A stretch of 8,232 bases of DNA. It comes from an uncultured Clostridia bacterium. GTDB lineage: Bacteria; Bacillota; Clostridia; Christensenellales; UBA1242. Made by a program: the position numbers and the translations under genes. Positions 1-6,178 of the stretch are shown here, in pieces (positions within the stretch are counted from its first letter, which is position 1; every line of letters begins with the position of its first letter). The notes under the pieces were generated by a model. The model was not told the origin of the DNA, did no database searches, and saw nothing but the letters and a program-made list of their open reading frames with translations. The stretch lies in assembly GCA_937911885.1 (NCBI GenBank), contig CALDPW010000158.1, positions 1 to 8,232 of the forward strand. The letters are read 5' to 3'.

Positions 1-71
1 AACATGATAACTTTTAATATTTCTTGGATGCAACTTTCGCAAGTATTATTGTTTTCATTGTTATTACACAT
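1..71 (-). CDS. N-terminus of a Cys/Asn-rich, spore-coat-like protein (partial, runs off the left edge)
   Basis: Reading the minus strand from the ATG at 71-69, the frame is open for 23 codons to the window edge. It begins MCNNNENNNTCESCIQEILK. A strong ribosome binding site, GGGGTGG (plus positions 77-83), lies 5 nt upstream of the ATG and supports this start over an in-frame ATG at 98-96 that has no such site. The pattern is an Asn-rich start, closely spaced Cys residues (C2, C11, C14), then C-I-x-E-I-L-K-x-I. This resembles the N-termini of CotY/CotZ/ExsY-type spore coat and exosporium proteins, where a Cys precedes a short helix (C-V-V-D-V-V-K-F-I in ExsY). That match is from memory and covers a short stretch, so the family is tentative. 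The reading frame and ribosome binding site are convincing. A sporulation role fits with spoVM elsewhere in the window. Confidence 0.55.
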   Translation of the reverse strand, partial: MCNNNENNNTCESCIQEILKVIM

Positions 72-96
72 ATAATCCACCCCTTTATTTTTATTC

Positions 97-109
97 ATTA
101 TAATCTATG
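97..109 (-). promoter_or_regulatory. Possible -10 region for the coat-like gene
   Basis: On the minus strand the sequence CATAGATTATAAT lies about 25-38 nt upstream of the coat-like start codon. It contains a perfect TATAAT (102-97). It also contains CATAGATTA (109-101), which fits the CATANNNTA form of a sigma-K -10 element. No convincing -35 element is seen at the expected distance, and that upstream DNA belongs to the priA remnant. The region is AT-rich, so a chance match is quite possible. Confidence 0.25.
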
Positions 110-110
110 T

Positions 111-476
111 TTAAATTATGATTACAAACGTTTTTATGATAAAGAAATTAATCTGCGTGAAACAACTTCGTTTCCACCATTTTCTAAAATAGTTCGTGTT
201 TTAGTAACTAGTGATAGCGAGGATGTTGCCCGTGATTTAACACATGAATTATTTATTCAATTAAAGCAATTAAAAATTGATAATAAAAATGAATTTTATT
301 TTTTAGAGGCAATGAGATCGCCACTAACAAAAATCAAAAACAAATATCGTTTTCAAATTTTAATGCGTATTAAACCCGACAATCAAAATTTGTTAAATCA
401 AATATTTGAAATAGTTGGAAATGGAAATTCAAAGGTTAGTGTTTTTGTTGAAATAAATCCACAAAACCTAAGTTAA
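111..476 (+). pseudogene. priA: C-terminal remnant of primosomal helicase PriA (replication restart)
   Basis: Residues encoded from about 111 onward match the extreme C-terminus of PriA, the 3'-5' helicase that reloads the replisome at stalled forks. Visible hallmarks are D-Y-K-R-F-Y-D-K-E, the S-F-P-P-F segment, and a late block, SPLTKIKNKYRFQILMR, ending about 30 residues before the stop. Only about 120 of the usual 700-800 residues are present; the Walker, DEXH and zinc-binding parts are missing. The loss is not simply a window edge: the frame is closed by TAA at 15-17, and the DNA before about 110 reads instead as a divergent minus-strand gene. The only formal start in this frame is a TTG at 24, inside that other gene, and it gives a hydrophobic leader unrelated to PriA. 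The stop lies 10 nt before def, the normal Firmicute order. It is either a true deletion remnant or the product of an assembly join. Confidence 0.7.
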
Positions 477-486
477 AGGAGAAATT

Positions 487-960
487 ATGGCTACAAGAAA
501 TATTATTTACAGCGATAATGAATTAATAAGAAAAAAATCGAAACCAGTAAAGGATTTTAACGAATCTCTTTGGCAGCTATTAGATGACATGCGCGAAACA
601 ATGCATGCTCGCAATGGTTGTGGTATTGCTGCACCTCAGGTTGGGGTTTTAAAACAAGTTGTTATTGTTGAAGTTAATAATTTGTATTTAGAACTTATAA
701 ATCCCGAAGTAATTGAAGAACTGGGTGAACAAGAAAGTTTAGAAGGATGCCTTAGTGTAAAAAACTCTTTTCAAGGTTATGTAAATCGACCTGCTCAAAT
801 TTCGGTTAAAGCAAGCGATAGATATGGTGATGAGTTTGTTATTACAGGAACAGGCTATTTAGCTTGTGCATTATCTCATGAAACCGATCATTTAAAAGGT
901 GTTTTGTTTATTGATAAACTTTTACGCCCATACTCACCAGAATCAAAAGGAAGGAAATAA
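487..960 (+). CDS. def: Peptide deformylase
   Basis: This metalloenzyme removes the formyl group from the N-terminal formyl-methionine of nascent proteins at the ribosome exit. All three family motifs are present: GCGIAAPQ (residues 44-51), EGCLS (86-90, metal-ligand Cys88) and HETDH (131-135, metal-ligand His131 and His135 with catalytic Glu132). At 157 residues the length is normal for the short bacterial forms. The ATG is preceded by AAAGGAG with a 5-6 nt gap, and the site begins at the end of the priA remnant. The TAA stop shares its last A with the ATG of fmt (TAATG), so the two genes are probably translationally coupled. This is the classical def-fmt pairing, which adds and later removes the formyl group. 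Confidence 0.97.
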   Translation: MATRNIIYSDNELIRKKSKPVKDFNESLWQLLDDMRETMHARNGCGIAAPQVGVLKQVVIVEVNNLYLELINPEVIEELGEQESLEGCLSVKNSFQGYVNRPAQISVKASDRYGDEFVITGTGYLACALSHETDHLKGVLFIDKLLRPYSPESKGRK

Positions 961-1922
961 TGAAAATAGTTTTTTTAGGAACTCCCGATTTCGCTGTTCC
1001 ATCGCTGCAAGCATTAATTAATAGCAAACACCAAGTTTTAGCAGTTGTTACACAACCAGATAAACCAGTTGGCAGACATGGAAAAATTGAATTTTGTCCT
1101 GTAAAAAAGTTGGCAATTAGTAATAATATTCCTGTTTATCAATTCGAAAAAATTCGTAGAGATGGTGTTGAAGATTTAAAAAAACTTAATGCCGATATTT
1201 TTGTAACTTGTGCCTATGGTCAAATATTAAGCCAAGAAGTGTTAGATATTGCACCACATGGTGTTATTAATGTTCACGGTAGCCTACTTCCAAAATATAG
1301 AGGAGCAGCTCCAATTCAGTGGTCAATTATTAATGGAGATAAAATTACTGGAATTACCATTTTACAAACACAAATTGGTATGGACGACGGCCCAATGATT
1401 TTAAAACAAGAAACAGAAATTTTACCTGGCGAAACTGCTGGTGAATTGTTTGATAGATTGGCTCCAATGGGGGCAGAATGTTTGCTTAAAGCCCTAGATT
1501 TGATTGAAAATGGGAAAGCAACATTTACTGAGCAAAATGCCGATGAAGTTGTTATGTGCAAAATGTTAAAGAGAGAAAATTTTAAACCTGATTTTAACAT
1601 GAACGCTCAACAATTTATTAATTTAATTCATGGTTTAAATCCATGGCCAAGTATGCAAGTTTTAATTAATGACACAAAATTTAAACTTTTGCGTGCCCAA
1701 ATGGCAAACATGCAACAATTAAGTAGTTTTAATGTGTGTGTAGATAATTTTGAAAATGGCGAAGTTATTTGCGCAAAGCCAAAACTTGGATTAATAATTA
1801 AGGTTGGTGGCAGTGCTGTTAACATAACAGAACTTCAACCTGAAAATGGTAAAATTATGCAAAGTAAAAGCTACTTAAATGGCAAGCAAATTGATGAACA
1901 TTCAAAAATTTTAAGTATTTAA
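960..1922 (+). CDS. fmt: Methionyl-tRNA formyltransferase
   Basis: The enzyme transfers a formyl group from 10-formyltetrahydrofolate to initiator Met-tRNA. The N-terminal formyltransferase domain begins MKIVFLGTPDFAVPSL and carries TQPDKPVGR at 31-39. The catalytic block reads G-V-I-N-V-H-G-S-L-L-P-K-Y-R-G-A-A-P-I-Q. Asn104 and His106 match the E. coli catalytic Asn106 and His108, and Asp142 in GMDDGPM matches Asp144. A C-terminal tRNA-binding domain follows from about residue 205. The length of 320 residues is close to E. coli Fmt (315). The ATG overlaps the def stop by one base, and a purine-rich AAGGAAGGA ribosome binding site lies inside the end of def. rsmB starts one base after the fmt stop. 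Confidence 0.97.
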   Translation: MKIVFLGTPDFAVPSLQALINSKHQVLAVVTQPDKPVGRHGKIEFCPVKKLAISNNIPVYQFEKIRRDGVEDLKKLNADIFVTCAYGQILSQEVLDIAPHGVINVHGSLLPKYRGAAPIQWSIINGDKITGITILQTQIGMDDGPMILKQETEILPGETAGELFDRLAPMGAECLLKALDLIENGKATFTEQNADEVVMCKMLKRENFKPDFNMNAQQFINLIHGLNPWPSMQVLINDTKFKLLRAQMANMQQLSSFNVCVDNFENGEVICAKPKLGLIIKVGGSAVNITELQPENGKIMQSKSYLNGKQIDEHSKILSI

Positions 1923-1923
1923 T

Positions 1924-3195
1924 ATGAATAAAGAACTTTTAACCAGTTTTAATATTTTAAAACAGATTTATTTTAATAATGCCTATGCTAATATTGAACT
2001 TAACAATAATAAGTCCAATAACTTTAATTTTTCTTTGGTTACAAAAATAGTGTATGGCGTTATTGATAATAATGTAAAATACGATTTTTATTTATCACAA
2101 TTTTTTAAAAAAGCACCAAAAAAACAAGCTGTTTTACTCTTAAAAATTGCTTGTTATGTAAAATTTAACATAAATTCAATTCCGCATTTTGCACTTGCTA
2201 ACGAACTTGTTAATATTGCAAAAAAATGTGAACTTAAACCATATTCTGGATTTATTAATGCTGTTATTAAAAACATAATAAAAACCGATTTTGTGCTGCC
2301 AGATAATATTGATACAAAAACTAAATTATCAATAAATTATTCAAAACCACTTTGGTATATTGATTTTTTAATTAACAATTATGGATTAGATACTGCTGAA
2401 CAAATTGTTAAAACCGAACTAACAAATCAAACACACATTAGAATTAACACTAATTTAATTTCAGTTGGCGATTTTATTGATTTACTTATAAAATATAAAA
2501 TAGATTACACTAATTCGCCGCTAAAAGATGCAGTGTTTGTTGATTATGAAAAATTGCTACAACATGATTTATCGTCACTTTATACACCTCAAGGAATAAC
2601 AAGTATGTTGGTGGCTAGGCAGGTTAAAGGTGATCAAATACTTGATTCGTGTTCGGCTCCTGGTGGCAAGGCGGTTTATGCTGCAACATTAAATCCAAAT
2701 TCAAATGTTGTTGCATGTGATATACATTCACATAGGGTAGAATTGATTAAAAACTATGCAAACAGAATGAATATTAAAAATGTTTCTGCAATTCAATTAG
2801 ATGCAACAAAGTTTAATCCAGAATTTTCTGAAAAATTTGATGTTGTTATTTTGGATGTTCCATGTTCTGGTTTGGGTGTAATAAATAAAAAACCCGATAT
2901 ATTGTTAAAGGAAAAACCAAATTTTGATCAAATTGAAAATTTGCAATATCAAATTTTATTAAACAATGCTAATTATGTAAAACCAGGTGGTTACATTGTT
3001 TATAGCACTTGCACCATAAATAAGGGTGAAAATGAAATGATTTTAAACAAATTTTTGGCTAATAACAAAAATTTTGTAGAAGATACTGTTGATTGTTGTG
3101 GTTTAAAAGCTGAAGGTAATAACTTTAAAACCTTTTTGCCACATTTAAGTAATACAGAAGGATTTTTTATAGGAAGGATAAAACGCAATGATTAA
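1924..3195 (+). CDS. rsmB: 16S rRNA (cytosine-967-C5)-methyltransferase RsmB
   Basis: This SAM-dependent methyltransferase modifies C967 of 16S rRNA. An N-terminal NusB-like helical RNA-binding domain (about residues 1-125) precedes the methyltransferase fold. The SAM-binding motif is D-S-C-S-A-P-G-G-K at 241-249. DVPCSGLG at 311-318 holds the release cysteine Cys314, and STCT at 361-364 holds the nucleophile Cys363. The C-terminus has the typical L-P-H-x-x-x-T-x-G-F-F-I-x-R block (405-418). The length of 423 residues is normal for the two-domain form. No clear ribosome binding site precedes the ATG, which sits one base after the fmt stop, so translation probably depends on coupling to fmt. 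The last 8 nt overlap rlmN. Confidence 0.95.
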   Translation: MNKELLTSFNILKQIYFNNAYANIELNNNKSNNFNFSLVTKIVYGVIDNNVKYDFYLSQFFKKAPKKQAVLLLKIACYVKFNINSIPHFALANELVNIAKKCELKPYSGFINAVIKNIIKTDFVLPDNIDTKTKLSINYSKPLWYIDFLINNYGLDTAEQIVKTELTNQTHIRINTNLISVGDFIDLLIKYKIDYTNSPLKDAVFVDYEKLLQHDLSSLYTPQGITSMLVARQVKGDQILDSCSAPGGKAVYAATLNPNSNVVACDIHSHRVELIKNYANRMNIKNVSAIQLDATKFNPEFSEKFDVVILDVPCSGLGVINKKPDILLKEKPNFDQIENLQYQILLNNANYVKPGGYIVYSTCTINKGENEMILNKFLANNKNFVEDTVDCCGLKAEGNNFKTFLPHLSNTEGFFIGRIKRND

Positions 3196-4471
3196 TTTAT
3201 TAGATTATAATTTACAAGAACTTACAACTTTTGTTGAATCATTAAACGAACCAAAGTTTAGAGCAAAACAACTATATTTAGATATTTTAAATGGTAAAGA
3301 TTTTTCTGATACCACAGTTTTACCTAAGGCTTTTTTAGATAAAGTTTCAGTTGCTGGTGCTAAATTTCAAGCAGTTAAAATACATAAAACATTTACTTCA
3401 AAAGATAAAACCATTAAATTTTTATTTAAGTTAAATGATAATAATTTAATTGAAGGCGTTTTAATGCAATATAAGTTTGGTAGAACTTTGTGTGTTAGCA
3501 CACAAGTTGGATGCAAAATGAACTGTGCATTTTGTGCTAGTGGATTAAATTTTGTTCGCAATTTAACACCTGGTGAAATGTTGGGACAAATAACCGCAGT
3601 TAACGCATACTTAAAAGGTAGCGTTAAAGATAGAGCAATAACAAATATTGTTTTAATGGGTTCGGGTGAACCATTAGATAACTTTGATAATGTTGTTAAA
3701 TTTTTAAAATTAGCAACCAGTGATGATGGATTAAATTTTAGTGCTCGAAACATAACAGTTTCTACCTGTGGTTTAGTTACTAATATTGAAAAATTGGCTG
3801 ATGTTGGCATTCCTGTAACATTAGCAATTTCGCTTCATGCTTCTAATAATAATGCTCGACGTGAAATAATGCCAATTTCAAAAAGCTATTCAATCGAAAG
3901 TGTTATTGAAGCTGCAAAATATTATCACACAGTAACTAATCGCAGAGTTATTATTGAATATTCTTTAATAAAAGGAATTAATGATAGCATGGAAAATGCA
4001 AGGGAATTAAGCCAATTGTTGGAAGATTTAACTTGTCATGTTAACTTAATTAGATTAAATGATGTTAAAGAGCGTGGATTAATTGGAACTCCTGAAAACA
4101 AAATGAATTTGTTTTTAAAAGAGCTATTAATTAATGGAACAAGTGCAACAATTCGCCGTAGTTTAGGCGACGATATTGAAGGAGCTTGTGGTCAATTGAG
4201 AAATAAGGAATTAAATCTTGAAACAAATACCGTTCAAAAGGTTAAAACTACAGTTTATATTTCAAAAGATATTCAATCAAAATCTAAACAACAAAAATCA
4301 GAAAAACAGTTTAATAATAAAAAAACAGGTTTAAACAAATCAAATAATAAAAATGTTGATTACAAAAAAACTGATAAAAAAGGTTCCAACAAAAATCAAC
4401 ACGTAAAATCAACACGTAGTCAAACTTTTTCAAAAATAACAAAAATGAATAGTAAACAAAAATATAGGTAG
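3188..4471 (+). CDS. rlmN: 23S rRNA A2503 / tRNA A37 C2-methyltransferase RlmN with an extra basic tail
   Basis: This radical-SAM enzyme methylates C2 of A2503 in 23S rRNA and A37 in some tRNAs. The cluster motif C-x3-C-x2-C is at Cys109, Cys113 and Cys116. Cys102, seven residues before it, matches E. coli Cys118, and Cys334 in G-A-C-G-Q-L matches the methyl-carrying Cys355. The GSGEPL segment (158-163) replaces the more usual GMGEPL. The catalytic protein ends near residue 340. A further 85 or so residues follow, dominated by Lys, Asn, Gln and Ser, strongly basic and low in complexity, giving 427 residues against a usual 340-390. The gene overlaps rsmB by 8 nt, with AGGAAGG 10 nt upstream of the ATG. 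It ends in TAG, and rsgA follows in the same frame. Confidence 0.95.
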   Translation: MINLLDYNLQELTTFVESLNEPKFRAKQLYLDILNGKDFSDTTVLPKAFLDKVSVAGAKFQAVKIHKTFTSKDKTIKFLFKLNDNNLIEGVLMQYKFGRTLCVSTQVGCKMNCAFCASGLNFVRNLTPGEMLGQITAVNAYLKGSVKDRAITNIVLMGSGEPLDNFDNVVKFLKLATSDDGLNFSARNITVSTCGLVTNIEKLADVGIPVTLAISLHASNNNARREIMPISKSYSIESVIEAAKYYHTVTNRRVIIEYSLIKGINDSMENARELSQLLEDLTCHVNLIRLNDVKERGLIGTPENKMNLFLKELLINGTSATIRRSLGDDIEGACGQLRNKELNLETNTVQKVKTTVYISKDIQSKSKQQKSEKQFNNKKTGLNKSNNKNVDYKKTDKKGSNKNQHVKSTRSQTFSKITKMNSKQKYR

Positions 4472-4483
4472 GAAAAAATTATC
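4466..4483 (+). promoter_or_regulatory. Ribosome binding site and unusual initiation region of rsgA
   Basis: The segment reads AGGTAGGAAAAAATTATC. AGGA at 4470-4473 overlaps the rlmN TAG stop (4469-4471). It stands 4 nt from ATT (4478) and 7 nt from ATC (4481), so spacing favours ATC. AUU initiation has a known bacterial precedent in infC. The only other in-frame routes are readthrough of the TAG or a sequence error at one base. Confidence 0.5.
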
Positions 4484-5356
4484 GAAGGTCGTATTATTAA
4501 AACAATATCAGGTAATACTCAAGTATTATTAAATAATGGTGAAGTTGTGTTAGCAGTGCCAACAGGTAATTTAAAAAAAGAAACAAAATTGCTTGTTGGT
4601 GACCTGGTAACAGTTAATCAGGATGATTATAGCAACAAGGTTGTAATAACCTCTATTTTGCCTCGTTTAAACAGTTTAATAAGGCCAACTGTTGCAAATG
4701 TTGATAATTTAGTAATAGTTATAGCTCCATCACCAGCGCCTGATTTTTATTTGGTTGATAAATTGATTGTTTATTGCAATATGCATGGTATAAAGCCAAT
4801 TATTGTTGTTAACAAAATGGATTCTGCAAACAATGATTTTATAAATCAAATTGTTCTAGACTATAAAAATGTGGTTCATGCAATTGTTCAAACATCGGCA
4901 ATAAATGGCAATATTGGCGATTTAATGGGATATTTAAAAGGCAAATTTTCTGTATTTGCTGGCCAAAGTGCTGTTGGAAAAAGTTCAATTTTAAATGTCA
5001 TTTGTCCAAAAATAAATCAGCAAACAAACATTCTATCTAAAAAGGTAGATAGGGGACAACATACAACAAGAGTTTGTGAAATATTTAATGTTGATGGAAG
5101 TTTAATAGCAGATACACCTGGATTTAGCATGCTAGAAATATTTGATATTGAACCAAATGATTTGCAGGATTATTATGCTGAATTTTTACCTTATAGAACT
5201 TGCAAATTTTCTAACTGCACACACACTAATATTAATGATAAACATTGTGGTGTTGTTATGGCTGTTAACGATAATAAAATATCAATTAACAGGTATAACA
5301 GATATGTTGTTAACTACAAAAAATTAAAGGAAAGTTGGGATAAAAAATATGATTAA
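4481..5356 (+). CDS. rsgA: Ribosome small-subunit GTPase RsgA (YloQ), non-canonical start codon
   Basis: RsgA is a circularly permuted GTPase that checks late 30S maturation. G4 (NKMD, residues 111-114 counting ATC as codon 1) comes before the P-loop GQSAVGKSS (161-169), the switch segment RGQHTT (191-196) and DTPGF (211-215). A zinc knuckle follows: Cys241, Cys246, His248, Cys256. The N-terminal OB-fold begins E-G-R-I-I-K-T-I-S-G, as B. subtilis RsgA does after its initiator (M-P-E-G-K-I-I-K-A-L-S-G). No ATG, GTG or TTG lies between the rlmN stop and GTG 4547, and that GTG would delete the first OB-fold strands. I place the start at ATC 4481, 7 nt after AGGA (4470-4473); ATT 4478 is the alternative. 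The identity is secure but the start is not. The last 8 nt overlap rpe. The prkC-prpC genes that usually precede rsgA are absent. Confidence 0.9.
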   Translation: MEGRIIKTISGNTQVLLNNGEVVLAVPTGNLKKETKLLVGDLVTVNQDDYSNKVVITSILPRLNSLIRPTVANVDNLVIVIAPSPAPDFYLVDKLIVYCNMHGIKPIIVVNKMDSANNDFINQIVLDYKNVVHAIVQTSAINGNIGDLMGYLKGKFSVFAGQSAVGKSSILNVICPKINQQTNILSKKVDRGQHTTRVCEIFNVDGSLIADTPGFSMLEIFDIEPNDLQDYYAEFLPYRTCKFSNCTHTNINDKHCGVVMAVNDNKISINRYNRYVVNYKKLKESWDKKYD

Positions 5357-6023
5357 AATTGCGCCAAGCACAAATCCGGAAAAAGAAGAAAATTTGGTTA
5401 ATTATGTTAAAGAATTAGAGCAAGCAGGTGCCGATTTTTTGCATTGTGATGTTATGGATGGTAAGTTTGTTAAAGCCTCTTGTTTAGGTGTTGAAAAACT
5501 TATGGAAGTTAGTCAAAACTCAACAATTGCCCTTGATGTTCATTTAATGGTTGAAGATCCAATAAATAAAATAGCCGAATACTCATGTGTTAAGCCAACC
5601 ATATTAACTGTTCATTATGAATCGTTTAAAAATAAAGCCAATATTTTATATGCTATTGAACAAATTCATAAAATGCAAATTATGGCTGGGTTAAGTATTA
5701 AGCCAGCAACAAAAATAGATGATATTAAGCCATTTTTGCCATATTTAGATTTGGTTTTAATTATGAGCGTAGAGCCAGGTAAAAGTGGACAAGCTTTTAT
5801 TGAGGAAACACATCAAAAAGTAAATGACTTAAAAAATTATTTAATTGATCATAATTTGGATTGCAAGATTGAGGTTGATGGTGGCATTAATATTGATAAT
5901 ATTGTGCGACTATATCAAAACGGCATGGATATTGCTGTTATGGGTAGTGCAATATATAAAGCTCAAAACCGTGCTGAATTTATAAACAAAATTAAGGTAA
6001 ACGCTAATAAAAATAAAAAGTAG
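5349..6023 (+). CDS. rpe: Ribulose-phosphate 3-epimerase (divergent)
   Basis: The enzyme interconverts ribulose 5-phosphate and xylulose 5-phosphate in the pentose phosphate pathway and is a (beta/alpha)8 barrel. Metal and catalytic positions are all present: His32 and Asp34 in H-C-D-V-M-D-G, His65 in LDVHLMVEDP, and Asp177 in EVDGGIN. A phosphate-binding VMGSAIY segment (197-203) closes the barrel. The length of 224 residues is typical. Several loops are unusual: APSTNP replaces the common APSILSAD, the F-V-P-N after DVMDG is F-V-K-A, and VEPGKSGQ (141-148) replaces V-N-P-G-F-G-G-Q. Another pentulose- or hexulose-phosphate epimerase specificity is possible, but position after rsgA is the normal place for rpe. 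The ATG lies in an 8-nt overlap with rsgA, with GGGA 8 nt upstream. The stop is inside the terminator stem. Confidence 0.9.
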   Translation: MIKIAPSTNPEKEENLVNYVKELEQAGADFLHCDVMDGKFVKASCLGVEKLMEVSQNSTIALDVHLMVEDPINKIAEYSCVKPTILTVHYESFKNKANILYAIEQIHKMQIMAGLSIKPATKIDDIKPFLPYLDLVLIMSVEPGKSGQAFIEETHQKVNDLKNYLIDHNLDCKIEVDGGINIDNIVRLYQNGMDIAVMGSAIYKAQNRAEFINKIKVNANKNKK

Positions 6024-6048
6024 GATTACTTAAATCCTACTTTTTTTT
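6015..6048 (+). terminator. Intrinsic terminator of the def-rpe cluster
   Basis: A perfect 13-bp stem, AAAAAGTAGGATT (6015-6027) with AATCCTACTTTTT (6033-6045), closes a 5-nt loop (ACTTA) and runs into an uninterrupted T tract to 6048. The left arm contains the rpe TAG stop (6021-6023), so termination follows translation immediately. The hairpin separates the housekeeping cluster from spoVM. Confidence 0.95.
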
Positions 6049-6052
6049 AACT

Positions 6053-6070
6053 TGAAATTATTTAATTTCA
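6053..6070. repeat. Perfect 8-bp inverted repeat, operator-like, upstream of spoVM
   Basis: TGAAATTA-TT-TAATTTCA is a perfect palindrome with a 2-nt centre. It lies between the rpe terminator and the spoVM ribosome binding site and touches the putative -10 region. It could bind a dimeric regulator or be a chance event in AT-rich DNA. The loop is too short for a stable RNA hairpin unless inner pairs open. Confidence 0.4.
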
Positions 6071-6076
6071 TATAAT
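6069..6076 (+). promoter_or_regulatory. Possible sigma-E-type -10 element for spoVM
   Basis: CATATAAT matches 7 of 8 bases of the sigma-E -10 consensus CATACAAT and also contains the sigma-A form TATAAT. B. subtilis spoVM is known to be under mother-cell sigma-E control. No clear sigma-E -35 element is seen upstream, and the TTGAAA at 6052-6057 is too close for a sigma-A promoter with this -10. A promoter is expected here because a terminator precedes and spoVM needs its own transcript. Confidence 0.4.
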
Positions 6077-6103
6077 ATTTTAATATATATTTAAGGAGTT
6101 ATT

Positions 6104-6178
6104 ATGAAAATTTATTGTTTTAAATGTCCAAAAATATTAAGTCCTATTTTAAAATTTATATTTAAAGGGAAGTATTAA
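6104..6178 (+). CDS. spoVM: Stage V sporulation protein M (SpoVM), 24 residues
   Basis: This tiny gene encodes M-K-I-Y-C-F-K-C-P-K-I-L-S-P-I-L-K-F-I-F followed by K-G-K-Y. It aligns without gaps to B. subtilis SpoVM (26 residues), which begins M-K-F-Y-T-I-K-L-P-K-F-L-G-G-I-V-R. Identical positions include M1, K2, Y4, K7, P9, K10, L12 and I15. In B. subtilis, SpoVM is an amphipathic helix that recognises the convex forespore membrane and anchors SpoIVA, the base of the spore coat; Pro9 matters for that role and is kept here. The location between rpe and rpmB is also the B. subtilis position. A consensus AAGGAG (6093-6098) stands 5 nt before the ATG, and a terminator follows the stop directly, so this is a monocistronic unit. 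An added Pro14 and two Cys residues (5 and 8) are unusual. Its shortness means standard gene calling would probably miss it. Confidence 0.9.
   Translation: MKIYCFKCPKILSPILKFIFKGKY

Noticed and set aside
24..110. TTG-initiated hydrophobic leader on the PriA fragment, resembling a signal or membrane segment
   Set aside because: This stretch is antisense to a better-supported minus-strand gene start. Its hydrophobicity is what AT-rich antisense DNA gives, and PriA is cytoplasmic.
3367..3810. Long antisense open frames within rlmN, and similarly within fmt (1316-1600) and fakA (7017-7379)
   Set aside because: They lie opposite confidently identified genes, have no ribosome binding sites and show no recognisable domains; open antisense frames are common in this codon usage.
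4547..5356. rsgA starting at GTG 4547
   Set aside because: It would delete the conserved first strands of the OB-fold, which are encoded just upstream in the same frame, and it has only a weak ribosome binding site.
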